NCBI RefSeq assembly: GCF_003071365.1
Contig: NZ_CP028960.1
Span: forward strand, 2,083,501 to 2,147,500
Source: Methyloceanibacter sp. wino2
GTDB lineage: Bacteria > Pseudomonadota > Alphaproteobacteria > Rhizobiales > Methyloligellaceae
Direction: 5' to 3'
Length of the DNA stretch: 64,000 bases
Part shown: piece after piece, positions 1 to 8,120 of the stretch
Layout: the number at the start of each line of letters is the position of its first letter
Position numbering within the stretch: position 1 is the stretch's first letter
Notes under the pieces: model-generated
Told to the model about the DNA's origin: nothing
What the model saw: the letters and a program-made list of their open reading frames with translations, nothing else
Database searches by the model: none
Translations under genes and position numbers: made by a program

Positions 1-899
1 AACGGCAGGACTGTCTCCGCGAGGGCTAGGGCCACGAACACGCCGATGGCGGCGACGGCCGGGCCGGTCCCGTTGTCCGTTACCAGCCAGACGCCGATCG
101 CGAGCGCCGCCCCGGCGACGAGGGTGACGAGAACGCTCAAGCGGAACGCGGCCGCGCGCTCCGCCTCATCGAGTTGCCGGGCCGCCTGCCTCAGTCTTCC
201 GTCGGTCTTCAACAGCACGTCTTCCCGTGCGCCAATGCGGCCGCGCAGGATCAGGGCTTCGCGGTCCCGGATCGTGTCGATCAGCCCACGCCGCAGGTCT
301 TGCGCCTCGATCTCCGCGGTGTGCGATGGGTGTAGACCTTCGCGACCGAGGCGCCACAGGATCAGCGCCGCGAACGGCACGTAGCCGATGAGGATGGCCC
401 AGGCCATGGGCCATCCAACGAGCCATCCCAGTACCCAGAACACAGCGAGATGAGCCAACAGTGCCGCCATGACCGGGAGCAGCAGGCGCAAGGCAAGCCC
501 GTCCAGCGCGTCCACGTCGGCGACGATGCGCGTCAGAACGCCTTCGCTGCGCAGTTGCATGAGGCCGCGCGCGTCCCGCGTCGCCTCCTGTTCCAGGAGC
601 CTGACGCGCAGCTTCGCCAGCGCGCGTAAGGTCGCGTCGTGGGTGAGGAGTCTTTCTCCATAGCGGGCCGCGGCGCGGCCGAGCGCCAGGAAACGGACGC
701 CCGCCGAGGGACGAAAGAAATCGAAGGCGATGCCGATGCCGGCGATCCCGGCAAGGCCCGAGGCCGTGATGAACCAGCCCGACAGGCCAAGCAGGGCCGC
801 GCCCATGAGCAGCACCGTGATCGAAAGCAGGGCGCCGCGGGCCATGGCCCAGGGCGCGGCGCTCAGCAGGAAGCGCAGGACATGGACGAGCGCCTTCAT
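1..899 (-). CDS. cydC: Thiol reductant ABC exporter subunit CydC (partial, 3' end beyond left edge)
   Basis: The reverse-strand frame starts at ATG 899 and stays open to the window edge, so about 299 N-terminal codons are visible and the ATPase domain is missing. The visible part is the membrane half of an ABC half-transporter: hydrophobic helices near the N-terminus followed by GWFITASGLAG and a phenylalanine/arginine stretch (FDFFRPSAGVRFLALGR), which is characteristic of CydC. CydDC is known to export cysteine and glutathione to the periplasm, supporting assembly of cytochrome bd and c-type cytochromes. The start overlaps the cydD stop by 4 bp (ATGA), so the two are translationally coupled. 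In many alphaproteobacteria cydAB follows; that would lie left of the window and is inference only. Confidence 0.92.
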   Translation of the reverse strand, partial: MKALVHVLRFLLSAAPWAMARGALLSITVLLMGAALLGLSGWFITASGLAGIAGIGIAFDFFRPSAGVRFLALGRAAARYGERLLTHDATLRALAKLRVRLLEQEATRDARGLMQLRSEGVLTRIVADVDALDGLALRLLLPVMAALLAHLAVFWVLGWLVGWPMAWAILIGYVPFAALILWRLGREGLHPSHTAEIEAQDLRRGLIDTIRDREALILRGRIGAREDVLLKTDGRLRQAARQLDEAERAAAFRLSVLVTLVAGAALAIGVWLVTDNGTGPAVAAIGVFVALALAETVLP

Positions 900-2605
900 C
901 GGCCCCCCTCGGAGGCGTGAAGTGCGTGCACGAGCGGCAAATGCACTTGGCGGTCCATGGCGGAAGCCAGCGCCGGGTCGTGGGTCGCCACGATAAGTGT
1001 ACGTCCTTGCTCTTTCAGCCGGACGAGCGCCTCGATCACGCGTTTCGCGGTATCCGCGTCGAGGTCCGCCGTCGGTTCGTCGGCAAGAATCACGTCGCTA
1101 TCGTCGAGAGCCGCGCGTGCGATCATCAGGCGGCGCGCCTCGCCACCCGATACGCCGCCGCCGGTCTCGCCAAGCGTCGTCGCAAGGCCGTGGGGCAATC
1201 GCTCGACGACGTCGCGCGCGCCGGCGATGTCGAGCGCGGGGGCAGGGTCGCGTCCCGTATCGTCCGGGTCGAGCCAGGCGGCAAGCGTCTCGTCGGGAAA
1301 ATGCGGCCGCTGAGGGATCAGCGACAAGCGTGCGCGCCAGGCGTCCGCCGTCTCGGCCCCAAGCGCCCGCCCGCAGACCGTGATGGCGCCCGCATCCAGC
1401 GGCACGAGCCCGGCGATGCTTGCGAGCGCCGTCGTCTTGCCGGACCCGCTGGGACCGGTCAGCGCGACGGACTCTCCGGCTTTCAGCGCGAGGTCGGGGA
1501 GGGGGAGCGCGCGGCCGGGCAGGGCGGCTACTGCTTTCGACAGCGCGACGGACGCCGGTCCGTCGAGCGGCGCGGCGCGCATGCCCGTACCCACCAAAGC
1601 CACGCGTTCCGCTTCATCGAGCGCGTCGAGGTCGGCGACGACCGCGAAGCCTGCCGCTCGGTCATGCCAGGCGGCGGCAAGGTCGCGCATGGGCTGGAAG
1701 AATTCCGGCGCGATCAAGAGCAGGAATATGCCTTCCCGCAGCGTAAGCGGCGTGCCCCAAGTGCCGAAATTGAGTTCGCCGAGGAGGGAGAAGCCGACGA
1801 ACACGGCCATCATCGCGACGCCGATGGCCGCGAACAGTTCGAGCACCGTCGAGGACAGGAAGGCGATGCGCAGCACCGCCATGCTCTTCTCGCGCAGGCT
1901 TTCGGCACGCGCCTCGAAATCGCGGGCGGCCCGTTGTGTGGCTCCGAGCAGGCGGATGTCGAGCATGGCAGAGAGCCGCTCCATCAGCATGTCGTTCATG
2001 GTGCCGATCTCGCGCATCTGCTGGCGCGAGGCGTCTTCCGCCGCCATGCCGACCAGCGCCATGAAGATCGGGATCAGCGGGCCGGAAATCAGAAGGAGCA
2101 GGCCCGCAGCCCAGGACACCGTGATGACGAGCGCTGCCAGCGCCAGCGGCAGGATCGCCGTGCGCATCATGGCGACGTGGTAGCGCGTCACCCATGCCTG
2201 AAGCAGCGGCAGTTTCTGCACGGCGAGGGCTGCGATCTCGGCCGAGCCCGCCTCGGACGGGTTGCGCGCCTCGCGCCGGATCAGGATCTCGCGCTCACGG
2301 GCGATGGTGCGGTCGGCGGCGTCGAAAAGAAGACGGCCCGAAAGCCGGTCGAGACCGGCCCGGATGACGCCCAACACAACAAAGCCCGCGATCGCGAGCA
2401 GTGTGTTGTCCGCCATACTCGCGTCCGAGCCCGAGCCCGCGACCCCGACCGAGATGATCCAGGCGATCAGTGCGGCTTGAAGCGGCCAGATGAGCCCCGC
2501 GGCCACGGCGAGCAAGGCGGCACGACGCAACGTATCGCGAACGGGCGCAATGATCCGGGCTTGTGCGCGCTGCCGGCTGTCGTCGTGCTCCGTGCTGTCT
2601 TCCAT
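896..2605 (-). CDS. cydD: Thiol reductant ABC exporter subunit CydD
   Basis: A 569-residue ABC half-transporter. Membrane helices occupy about residues 25-310. The nucleotide-binding domain follows, with Walker A GPSGSGKT near 384, signature VSGGE near 485 and Walker B ILADEPTADLD near 506. Length and order match CydD, the partner of CydC in the heterodimeric cysteine/glutathione exporter of the inner membrane. A GTG lies directly before the ATG; the ATG at 2605 is preferred because AAAGG sits 4 nt before it, against 1 nt for the GTG. It is the first gene of a cydDC operon with a 4-bp overlap. The linker between membrane and ATPase parts is alanine-rich and otherwise ordinary. No regulatory site is recognisable in the short divergent region with the Ivy-type gene. 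Confidence 0.93.
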   Translation of the reverse strand: MEDSTEHDDSRQRAQARIIAPVRDTLRRAALLAVAAGLIWPLQAALIAWIISVGVAGSGSDASMADNTLLAIAGFVVLGVIRAGLDRLSGRLLFDAADRTIAREREILIRREARNPSEAGSAEIAALAVQKLPLLQAWVTRYHVAMMRTAILPLALAALVITVSWAAGLLLLISGPLIPIFMALVGMAAEDASRQQMREIGTMNDMLMERLSAMLDIRLLGATQRAARDFEARAESLREKSMAVLRIAFLSSTVLELFAAIGVAMMAVFVGFSLLGELNFGTWGTPLTLREGIFLLLIAPEFFQPMRDLAAAWHDRAAGFAVVADLDALDEAERVALVGTGMRAAPLDGPASVALSKAVAALPGRALPLPDLALKAGESVALTGPSGSGKTTALASIAGLVPLDAGAITVCGRALGAETADAWRARLSLIPQRPHFPDETLAAWLDPDDTGRDPAPALDIAGARDVVERLPHGLATTLGETGGGVSGGEARRLMIARAALDDSDVILADEPTADLDADTAKRVIEALVRLKEQGRTLIVATHDPALASAMDRQVHLPLVHALHASEGGR

Positions 2606-2772
2606 CACGCCTTTATTATGCCACTCAACGGACCGCCCGCCGTGCGTCCGGCAGGGAGACCGATCGCGGGAGAAGTTTTGACATAGCAGATTGATCTAGG
2701 GGGATCTGAACTGCTTTCCGGCTCCTGTTCGCATGCTAAGGTCGGCCTCCCTTTTTCGTCATGGAGCGACCA

Positions 2773-3177
2773 ATGCTTGCCAGATTCCTGCTCACTCTTC
2801 TTCTGTTTGGGGCCGCTCCGGCCATGGCGCAGGCCCCCGAGGGCCCGTATCTCCCCGATCTGATGAATGAGCAGCCAGCCTACCTCACGGCCTGGAAAGA
2901 GATGGTCGCGAGCGAAAAGCTGCCGGCATGGGTCGACACCTTCACCAAAACTCAAGGCGCAGTCTCCACGCCGGTGACGACGGTTCCGGTGGCGGGGCAG
3001 TCCTATACCCTTGGCTGGATTTGCAAACCGCACGATTGCGGCGGCAACGAAGTCTATGTGCTGTTCGCGCCCGAAGCGCGGCAGGCGTGGGGCCTTCTGA
3101 TCAGCGACGACAAGCGCAGCTGGCTCGGCAATCCGGACGCGGCCGTTCAAGCCGCGATCGAGAGCGGCGTCCAGTAG
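2773..3177 (+). CDS. Ivy-family inhibitor of vertebrate (C-type) lysozyme
   Basis: A 134-residue exported protein with a signal peptide over about residues 1-19 (cleavage likely after AMA). The mature part carries the Ivy signature CKPHDC at residues 84-89, where the two cysteines form the loop that plugs the lysozyme active site in E. coli Ivy. A GGNEVYVLF strand and a GLLI segment follow, also typical. The ATG at 2761 is in frame, but GGAG at 2763-2766 is correctly placed only for the ATG at 2773. Members of the family protect peptidoglycan from host or environmental lysozyme and restrain lytic transglycosylases. The gene is a single unit, divergent from cydD and convergent with the sensor kinase gene, ending one base before that gene's stop. 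Confidence 0.82.
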   Translation: MLARFLLTLLLFGAAPAMAQAPEGPYLPDLMNEQPAYLTAWKEMVASEKLPAWVDTFTKTQGAVSTPVTTVPVAGQSYTLGWICKPHDCGGNEVYVLFAPEARQAWGLLISDDKRSWLGNPDAAVQAAIESGVQ

Positions 3178-3178
3178 T

Positions 3179-4567
3179 TTAGGCTTCGCGCGCCGGATTG
3201 AGCCGGATCACGGCGGCTTCTTTTGCCGGGATCGACATCGTCACACAAAATTGCCGTTCCGCCGTCTTGAAGGACAGGTCGGCCGACCAAACGTCGACGA
3301 TGTCCTTGACGATGGCGAGGCCAAGCCCCGTGCCGGGCACGGATGTATCGAGGCGTGCGCCCCGCGTCAGCATCCTGTCCCACTGCTCGGCAGGGATTCC
3401 GGGCCCGTCGTCGCTCACGACGATGCTGGTCGTGTCCGCGTCGCGCCGCGCGGCAATCGCGACCGTGGATTTGGCATGGCGCACGGCGTTCTCGGTCAGG
3501 TTTCCGATGGCTTCGGACAGATCGTCGGGGTCGATACGCGCGACGATCTCGGACGGAAGATCGAGCTTCCATTTGAGCCGTCGCCCTTCCGGGGTCCGCT
3601 GCATAACGCGCGCCACGCGCGCGGCGACCTCGCCGACATCCGCGGCGACGTTCGGATTGGGCGATGCGATGCGCGCCCGCGAGAGCTGATGGTCCGCGTG
3701 GCGCTGCAGCGCCTGGACGATCTCCTCGATCTCCGCGGCGACCTCGAACTCGCCCTTGCGCTTCAACTGATCCGCGTCGCTCAGAAGCACCTGTAGCGGC
3801 GTCTTGAGACCGTGCGCGAGATCGGCGGCGCGAAGTCGCGCCCGCTCGACCTGCTGGTCGCGGGCATCGAGCAGCGCGTCGACTTCCGACGCAAGCGGCT
3901 GGACTTCGTCCGGAAAGCCGCCGCCCAGGCGCCCGCGCTTGCCGGTTCGAATGGCGCCGAGTTTCTGCTGCATGGCGGCGAGGGGCCTCAAGCCGACGCG
4001 AACCTGGAACCAGGACGCGAGAACCAACAGGACGCCGATAAAAAGAAGAAACGGCGCGAGCACCGAGGCGAAGCGGTATACGGCCGCGGAGACCTCGGCC
4101 GCATCGACGGCGACGGCGGCCTGCGCCGTGGCCCCGCCGAGACGGTCGGAGAGCGCAACGCGGCGCTGCAGCAGATAGAGTTGGCTGCCGTCCGGTCCTG
4201 CCACACGGGAGTGATGGGCCGCGTCGTCGACGTCCCCGTCGGACGGCAGATCGATCTCGAAGTCCCAGAGCGACCGCGAACGCAGGACAGGTCCGTCCGG
4301 CACGACCACGATCTGCCAGTACCGGCCCGACAAGGGCTGTTCGAAGCGCGGATCCGCAGGGGGCGCGGTCACGGTGAATGTGCCGTCGGCATCTTTGTCG
4401 ATACCGGCGATCACCTGGTCGAGATAGCCGTCGAGTTCGCCATCCACCCAGCGCTCGACGTGATCCCTGAAGAGAAATGTCAGGCCGCCGGCCGCGAGCG
4501 CCAGGGCTGCGAGGACAAAGCCAACGGCACCGAGGAGCAGCCGAAACCGCAAGGACGAGAAGCTCAT
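3179..4567 (-). CDS. Sensor histidine kinase (PhoQ/EnvZ-like architecture)
   Basis: 462 residues. TM1 spans about 10-33, then a periplasmic sensor region of about 130 residues with many Asp residues, TM2 about 165-187, and a HAMP-like linker to about 240. The dimerisation/phosphoacceptor box has His252 in LAHGLKTPLQ. The N box (LTENAVRHAK), G1 (DDGPGIP) and G2 (GTGLGLAIVKDIV) of the catalytic domain are intact, so the kinase should be active. It overlaps the upstream response-regulator gene by 4 bp. The acidic periplasmic segment recalls PhoQ, which senses divalent cations and cationic peptides; that ligand is inference. The same operon begins with a PepSY protein, a common arrangement in which PepSY proteins tune or report on envelope signals. 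Confidence 0.88.
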   Translation of the reverse strand: MSFSSLRFRLLLGAVGFVLAALALAAGGLTFLFRDHVERWVDGELDGYLDQVIAGIDKDADGTFTVTAPPADPRFEQPLSGRYWQIVVVPDGPVLRSRSLWDFEIDLPSDGDVDDAAHHSRVAGPDGSQLYLLQRRVALSDRLGGATAQAAVAVDAAEVSAAVYRFASVLAPFLLFIGVLLVLASWFQVRVGLRPLAAMQQKLGAIRTGKRGRLGGGFPDEVQPLASEVDALLDARDQQVERARLRAADLAHGLKTPLQVLLSDADQLKRKGEFEVAAEIEEIVQALQRHADHQLSRARIASPNPNVAADVGEVAARVARVMQRTPEGRRLKWKLDLPSEIVARIDPDDLSEAIGNLTENAVRHAKSTVAIAARRDADTTSIVVSDDGPGIPAEQWDRMLTRGARLDTSVPGTGLGLAIVKDIVDVWSADLSFKTAERQFCVTMSIPAKEAAVIRLNPAREA

Positions 4568-5232
4568 GCGCTCTCTCCGTTGGCGATGGAATAGCCGAAC
4601 CCGCGCCGGGTCTCGATGGCGCCCGCGCCGAGCTTCTTGCGCAGACGGGTGATGACGGCCTCCAAGGCGTTGGCGTCGCGCGAATCGTCGTCGCCGTAGA
4701 GATGCTCCAGGAGTTCGCCCGCCGGAACGACGCGGCCCTTGTGGTGCATCAGATACGCCATCAAGCGGTATTCGAGCGGGGACACCTGAACCTGGACGCC
4801 GTCCACGGCGAGGTGCATCTGCTTGGTGTCGAGCCGCATGTTCCCGGCTTCCAGTATAGGTGTTCCGTGGCCGGCAGCGCGCCGGATCAACGCGCGCACG
4901 CGCGCCACGAGTTCCTCCATGCGGAAGGGTTTGGCGAGGTAGTCGTCGGCGCCGGCGTCAATACCCTCGACGCGTTCGGGCCATGCGCCGCGGGCGGTCA
5001 GCACGAGAACGGGCACTTGGCGCCCTGCGGCGCGCCAGCGCTTCAGCACGACCAGCCCGTCCATCTTCGGCAAGCCCAGATCGAGGATGATGAGATCGTA
5101 TGCCTCGGTTTCGCCCCGGAACCAGGCGTCCTCGCCGTCGGTGGCCAGGTCGCAGCCATAGCCGGCGGCCGAAAGGGTCCGCTCGATCTCCGAGCGGATG
5201 CGCGCGTCGTCCTCCACGATCAGTATTCGCAT
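4564..5232 (-). CDS. OmpR/PhoP-family response regulator
   Basis: 222 residues with a receiver domain at about 1-115 (acidic pocket ED at 7-8, phosphoacceptor Asp51 in IILDLGLP, Thr/Ala switch VLTARG, conserved Lys in LAKPF) and a C-terminal winged helix at about 125-218. The recognition region ANALEAVITRLRKKLG and the ETRRGFGY wing are standard for the OmpR family. It overlaps the kinase start by 4 bp and follows the PepSY gene with a one-base stop/start contact, so all three are one operon. OmpR-type regulators bind direct repeats spaced about one helical turn; such a repeat lies at 5590-5606 between this operon and the divergent PepSY gene, which makes autoregulation plausible. Confidence 0.9.
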   Translation of the reverse strand: MRILIVEDDARIRSEIERTLSAAGYGCDLATDGEDAWFRGETEAYDLIILDLGLPKMDGLVVLKRWRAAGRQVPVLVLTARGAWPERVEGIDAGADDYLAKPFRMEELVARVRALIRRAAGHGTPILEAGNMRLDTKQMHLAVDGVQVQVSPLEYRLMAYLMHHKGRVVPAGELLEHLYGDDDSRDANALEAVITRLRKKLGAGAIETRRGFGYSIANGESA

Positions 5233-5564
5233 CAGTCGTCGTCCTCGATATCGAGGATCTTTCCGGTCGGCGCATCGACCTCGATTTCCCTCACCTTGCC
5301 GTCCGGCCCCAGGATCTTGAGCTCGTAGACATAGGCGCCGTCGTCGAGTTCGAGCTCGACTTCGAGCAGGTCGCCGGACGCCTTGTCGCCTGCGCGCTCG
5401 AGGATTTCGGCAAGCGGCAGGACACGACCTTCCTTCACGAGGCGCCGTGCCTCCTGGTGGCCGATATCGTCACCGCCATAGGCGGCTCCGGTGGCTATCG
5501 CCACAGCAAAAACCAGCGCCATTGCGGCAAGCCAGGCGCGGTGTTCGAAAATAGGTCCGGACAT
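5232..5564 (-). CDS. PepSY domain-containing exported protein, first gene of the two-component operon
   Basis: 110 residues from the start chosen here. An N-terminal hydrophobic segment (about residues 8-28, ending near GAAYGG) should act as a signal peptide or anchor. The rest is one PepSY domain with the usual pattern: a helix containing ARRLVKEGRVLPLAEIL, then VELELDDGAYVYELKIL and EVDAPTGKILDIEDDD. An in-frame ATG exists at 5606, but it falls inside the TGACAT direct repeat and would add 14 residues before the signal peptide; ATG 5564 is preferred. The stop overlaps the response-regulator start by one base. PepSY proteins are thought to bind peptidases or act as accessory sensors; the exact role here is unknown. 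Confidence 0.8.
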   Translation of the reverse strand: MSGPIFEHRAWLAAMALVFAVAIATGAAYGGDDIGHQEARRLVKEGRVLPLAEILERAGDKASGDLLEVELELDDGAYVYELKILGPDGKVREIEVDAPTGKILDIEDDD

Positions 5565-5589
5565 AAAAGTGAATGTGGGTGGGAATGGC

Positions 5590-5606
5590 TGACATTTCAC
5601 TGACAT
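5590..5606. promoter_or_regulatory. Phased direct repeat, candidate binding site for the adjacent response regulator
   Basis: TGACAT-TTCAC-TGACAT: two identical hexamers 11 bp apart, in the region between two divergent PepSY genes. A weaker pair GTCAG-N6-GTCAG (5612-5616 and 5623-5627) continues the 11-bp spacing. Hexamer-N5-hexamer is the classic geometry of OmpR/PhoP-family sites. Binding by the regulator at 4564-5232 is inferred from position and geometry only. Confidence 0.5.
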
Positions 5607-5687
5607 GGCGGGTCAGGGCGCCGTCAGAGAGGTTCTGGCAGGTTCGGCGCAGGCAACAGAACACCGAAAAAACTGAGGAGCAAAACC

Positions 5688-5972
5688 ATGAAGAAGTATG
5701 CCACCAACGCCGTGCTCGGTCTCTCGATGCTGATCGCCGTTCCCACCCTGGCCTTGGCCGATCGGGACGCCAATCGCTTGAATGTGCCCCGGGATCAGTG
5801 GCTGGCCCCGTCGGAGATTGCCGATCGTCTCTCTTCGAAGGGCTACAAGGTCACCGAGATCGAGGCGGACGACGGTGCCTACGAGGCCGACGTCGTCAAG
5901 AACGGCACGCGCATGGAGGTCCATGTGCATCCGGCCACCGGCGAGATCCTCGTGGGCTACGACCGCGACTAG
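5688..5972 (+). CDS. Small PepSY domain-containing periplasmic protein
   Basis: 94 residues. Residues 1-24 form a signal peptide (MKKYATNA, a hydrophobic core, then LALA). The mature part is a single PepSY domain: a helix with APSEIADRLSSKGYKVTEIE, then DDGAYEADVVKNGTRMEVHVHPATGEIL. GAGGAG at 5676-5681, about 7 nt before the ATG, is a strong ribosome-binding site. It faces the PepSY/regulator/kinase operon and probably shares its regulatory region, so it is a likely target of that system. It resembles the short PepSY proteins that sit beside PhoPQ-like systems in Rhizobiales. A good Rho-independent terminator follows, which suggests a monocistronic transcript. Confidence 0.85.
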   Translation: MKKYATNAVLGLSMLIAVPTLALADRDANRLNVPRDQWLAPSEIADRLSSKGYKVTEIEADDGAYEADVVKNGTRMEVHVHPATGEILVGYDRD

Positions 5973-6044
5973 TAGCGTAGGGATATCGCGCGGCGAAATC
6001 GGCCGATGTCTCGGTATCCCAAGTGCTGGCCGTGATTTTCATGG

Positions 6045-6090
6045 CCGCCCCGCTCCGAGCCCTTAGAGAGCTCGGGGCGGGCTTTTATTT
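6045..6090 (+). terminator. Rho-independent terminator of the small PepSY gene
   Basis: CCGCCCCG at 6045-6052 pairs with CGGGGCGG at 6073-6080. An inner CCGAGC/GCTCGG pairing is an alternative. It is followed by GCTTTTATTT. The T-rich tail is on the plus strand only, so it serves the PepSY gene and not the convergent porin gene. Confidence 0.7.
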
Positions 6091-6163
6091 GCCTCACTGG
6101 TCGGACGCGGACGCGGGCGAGAGCCTTCGCAAGAGTCCGCGTTCTGTTTTTCCTTGCGAGACG

Positions 6164-7564
6164 CTACCAATCGAGCTGGGCGCGCATGCCGACACCGGTG
6201 ATCTCGGCGCCGTCGTTGACCCCACCTGAGATCTCCGACTGGTTCACGTTCAGCATCAGCCGCGCGTAGTCGTTGAGATACCAATTGAGACCGATCAGCC
6301 AGGTCTCCTGCTCGCCGCAGCCGGTACAACCCGGGATGAGCGCCGACTGGTCGGAAAGATCGATCACGTCGTAGCGCCCGGCGATCTGCCACGCGCCCCA
6401 GCCGCCGCTTCCGTCATAGACGGGGTTCTGCACCTTCACGCGTACGAATTGGCCTTTGGAATAGGGCCTCGATTCGCCCGTGAGGAACCAGCTCGCATCG
6501 ACATACCAGCCGTTATAGGTCGGGTCGGCACTCCCAAGCGCCGTCGGGGCCTCGACCGTGTCTTGCGCGTATTCGCCCTGAACGGAGAACGGTCCGAGCA
6601 CGACCGCGCCTTCCAAGGCCCATAGCGTATCGGAGTCGCCGAATTGCGGCGTGTATACAAAGCGATCGGCGAGATGCAGGTCCGCTCCCCGGGCGCGATA
6701 GCGGAACAAGGGATCGTCGCTGCCGTCGCGCGACTCGCCCGAGGCGTCGCGGTGGCGGACGCTGCCGCCCAGATGGACGACTTGGCGGTCCCGGTTGATG
6801 GGCGCCGCGGTGATCCGTGCCGAGAAGGTCGTGCCGTCATCGAAATACGCCGTCTGGTTCGCTTCCGCCGCCGTGCCGAAAATGCCGGCTTCAGCCGTCC
6901 AGTGCTTGTTCTCGTAGTAGGACACGCCGCCGCCGATCAGCCGTTCGATGCTGAAGGCATCGATGAACGACGCCTTCTCCATGAACGTGATGTAGTTGGC
7001 GCTCATGAGAGCTTCGAGCGAGTTGTACGTCTTGAAATGACCTGCTCTCAGATTGACGGGCAGTCCGGTGTATTCGATGTAGGCATCCTTGATGGCCGTA
7101 TTGTCGCCGGCGAAATCGAGCTCGAACTTGTAGGTCCAGTCGTAGAACAGGACGCCCTCGACGCCGAGCCGCGCGCGGCGTAGCTCGACCGCGCTGACGT
7201 CTGGGTCGCCGGTGATCGCCGTGTCCTGATTGATGCCGTTGTAGTCGACATTGATCCGTCCACGTACTTTGAACTTGAACTTTCCGTCGTTGTTGGAAAG
7301 CTCCGGCGCGCCTTTCCATTTGACCTTCAAGTCGAGAGGCTCGGCGGCCGGGGTGCGGTTCGACGAACGCGCTGCTGCGGCTTGGGCCTTGGCCTCGTCG
7401 ACTTGGCGTTTCAGTTCTTGCATCTGGGCCTCCATGGCCCGCATCTGCGCTTCGAGCTCGTCGACATTGGCAGCCTTGGCCACCGGTGCGTTCGCGATTG
7501 AGACAGCAAGCACAGCGATGCTTGCGAGCAGACACAGTCCGCCCTTGTGCAGTTTCCGATTCAT
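6164..7564 (-). CDS. OprO/OprP-type (phosphate-selective family) outer-membrane porin
   Basis: 466 residues. A signal peptide covers about 1-32 (ending AKA), then a short periplasmic coiled coil at about 35-65 (DELEAQMRAMEAQMQELKRQ). The remainder alternates beta strands as in a barrel, with FKFKVRGRINVDYNG and the ELRRARLGVEGVLFYDWTYKFELDF stretch typical of the OprO/OprP family. The chain ends in Trp after GMRAQLDW, compatible with BamA recognition. Family members are trimeric anion channels for phosphate or polyphosphate, but specificity cannot be read from sequence here. A CTGCG-type cysteine pair (CTGC near residue 416) may form an extracellular disulphide. It is a single gene, just downstream on the same strand of a ModE-like regulator, which may be its controller; that is inference. 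Confidence 0.85.
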   Translation of the reverse strand: MNRKLHKGGLCLLASIAVLAVSIANAPVAKAANVDELEAQMRAMEAQMQELKRQVDEAKAQAAAARSSNRTPAAEPLDLKVKWKGAPELSNNDGKFKFKVRGRINVDYNGINQDTAITGDPDVSAVELRRARLGVEGVLFYDWTYKFELDFAGDNTAIKDAYIEYTGLPVNLRAGHFKTYNSLEALMSANYITFMEKASFIDAFSIERLIGGGVSYYENKHWTAEAGIFGTAAEANQTAYFDDGTTFSARITAAPINRDRQVVHLGGSVRHRDASGESRDGSDDPLFRYRARGADLHLADRFVYTPQFGDSDTLWALEGAVVLGPFSVQGEYAQDTVEAPTALGSADPTYNGWYVDASWFLTGESRPYSKGQFVRVKVQNPVYDGSGGWGAWQIAGRYDVIDLSDQSALIPGCTGCGEQETWLIGLNWYLNDYARLMLNVNQSEISGGVNDGAEITGVGMRAQLDW

Positions 7565-7634
7565 TGAAAAAGCCCCCGCTTCTTTGCTAGACGCCGACGT
7601 TCGGTTTTCGGCGTGCCAAGACTTCCGTGTGTTC

Positions 7635-8054
7635 CTAGTCGTCCCTCATGTCGTGCCCGATGCGGGCGAACTCTTCTTGCATGGCTTGATTGGATCGCGC
7701 GTCCGCGCGCCGATACGCGTCGATGACCGCTCGGCCGAAGTCGGTGACTTGCGCGCCGCCTCCGCCTGAGCCGCCGGGCGACGTGCTTACGAGCATCTTG
7801 CCGAACATCTCGTTGAGTGCGCTGACGAGAAGCCATGCACGCCGGTAGGACATGCCGAGTTCGCGCCCTGCGGCAGAGATGGAGCCCACGCGCTCGATTG
7901 TTTCGAGCAGATCCACTTTTCCGGGCCCCAGCACGAGGCCCGGCCGCACCATGATGCGGAGCCGGGGAAAAGGACGCGGCTGAGCCATGTCCTGGACGGA
8001 CGACGCCCGCGCACCAGTTGCCTCATCCTTCTTCGTCACCGGCCTCGGATTCAT
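7635..8054 (-). CDS. Short ModE-like winged-helix regulator (no molybdate-binding domain)
   Basis: 139 residues from ATG 8054. Residues about 40-110 form the ModE N-terminal LysR-like winged helix: LGPGKVDLLETIERVGSISAAGRELGMSYRRAWLLVSALNEMFGKMLV, followed by the Gly-rich wing GGSGGGGAQVTDFG. The C-terminal molybdate (TOBE/MopI) domains of full ModE are absent, as in many alphaproteobacterial homologues. A GTG at 8075 is in frame, but the ATG has AAGG about 10 nt upstream, so the ATG is used. A perfect 28-bp palindrome of ModE-box type lies 39 nt upstream and probably is its operator. The porin gene follows 70 bp downstream on the same strand. The effector, if any, is unknown. Confidence 0.82.
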   Translation of the reverse strand: MNPRPVTKKDEATGARASSVQDMAQPRPFPRLRIMVRPGLVLGPGKVDLLETIERVGSISAAGRELGMSYRRAWLLVSALNEMFGKMLVSTSPGGSGGGGAQVTDFGRAVIDAYRRADARSNQAMQEEFARIGHDMRDD

Positions 8055-8092
8055 CGCGGTCGCCTTGCTCGACACTCATGAGAACTGCTGCA

Positions 8093-8120
8093 TCCGCTAT
8101 ATCTGATCAGATATAGCGGA
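8093..8120. promoter_or_regulatory. Perfect 28-bp palindrome, candidate ModE-type operator
   Basis: The sequence reads CGCTATAT-N8-ATATAGCG within a 28-bp perfect dyad (outer TC/GA also match; centre TGATCA). CGnTATAT...ATATnnCG is the core of the E. coli ModE box. It lies between the ModE-like gene and the plus-strand Cys-rich gene, 39 nt from the former. Binding by the adjacent regulator is inferred. Confidence 0.65.

Noticed and set aside
917..2686. Long plus-strand frame of 589 codons opposite cydD
   Set aside because: It mirrors cydD on the other strand, lacks any family motif and has Arg/Gly/Asp-heavy composition typical of antisense frames in high-GC DNA.
5565..5606. Longer PepSY start at 5606
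   Set aside because: That ATG lies inside the TGACAT direct repeat and would place 14 extra residues ahead of a good signal peptide starting at 5564; no ribosome-binding site favours it.
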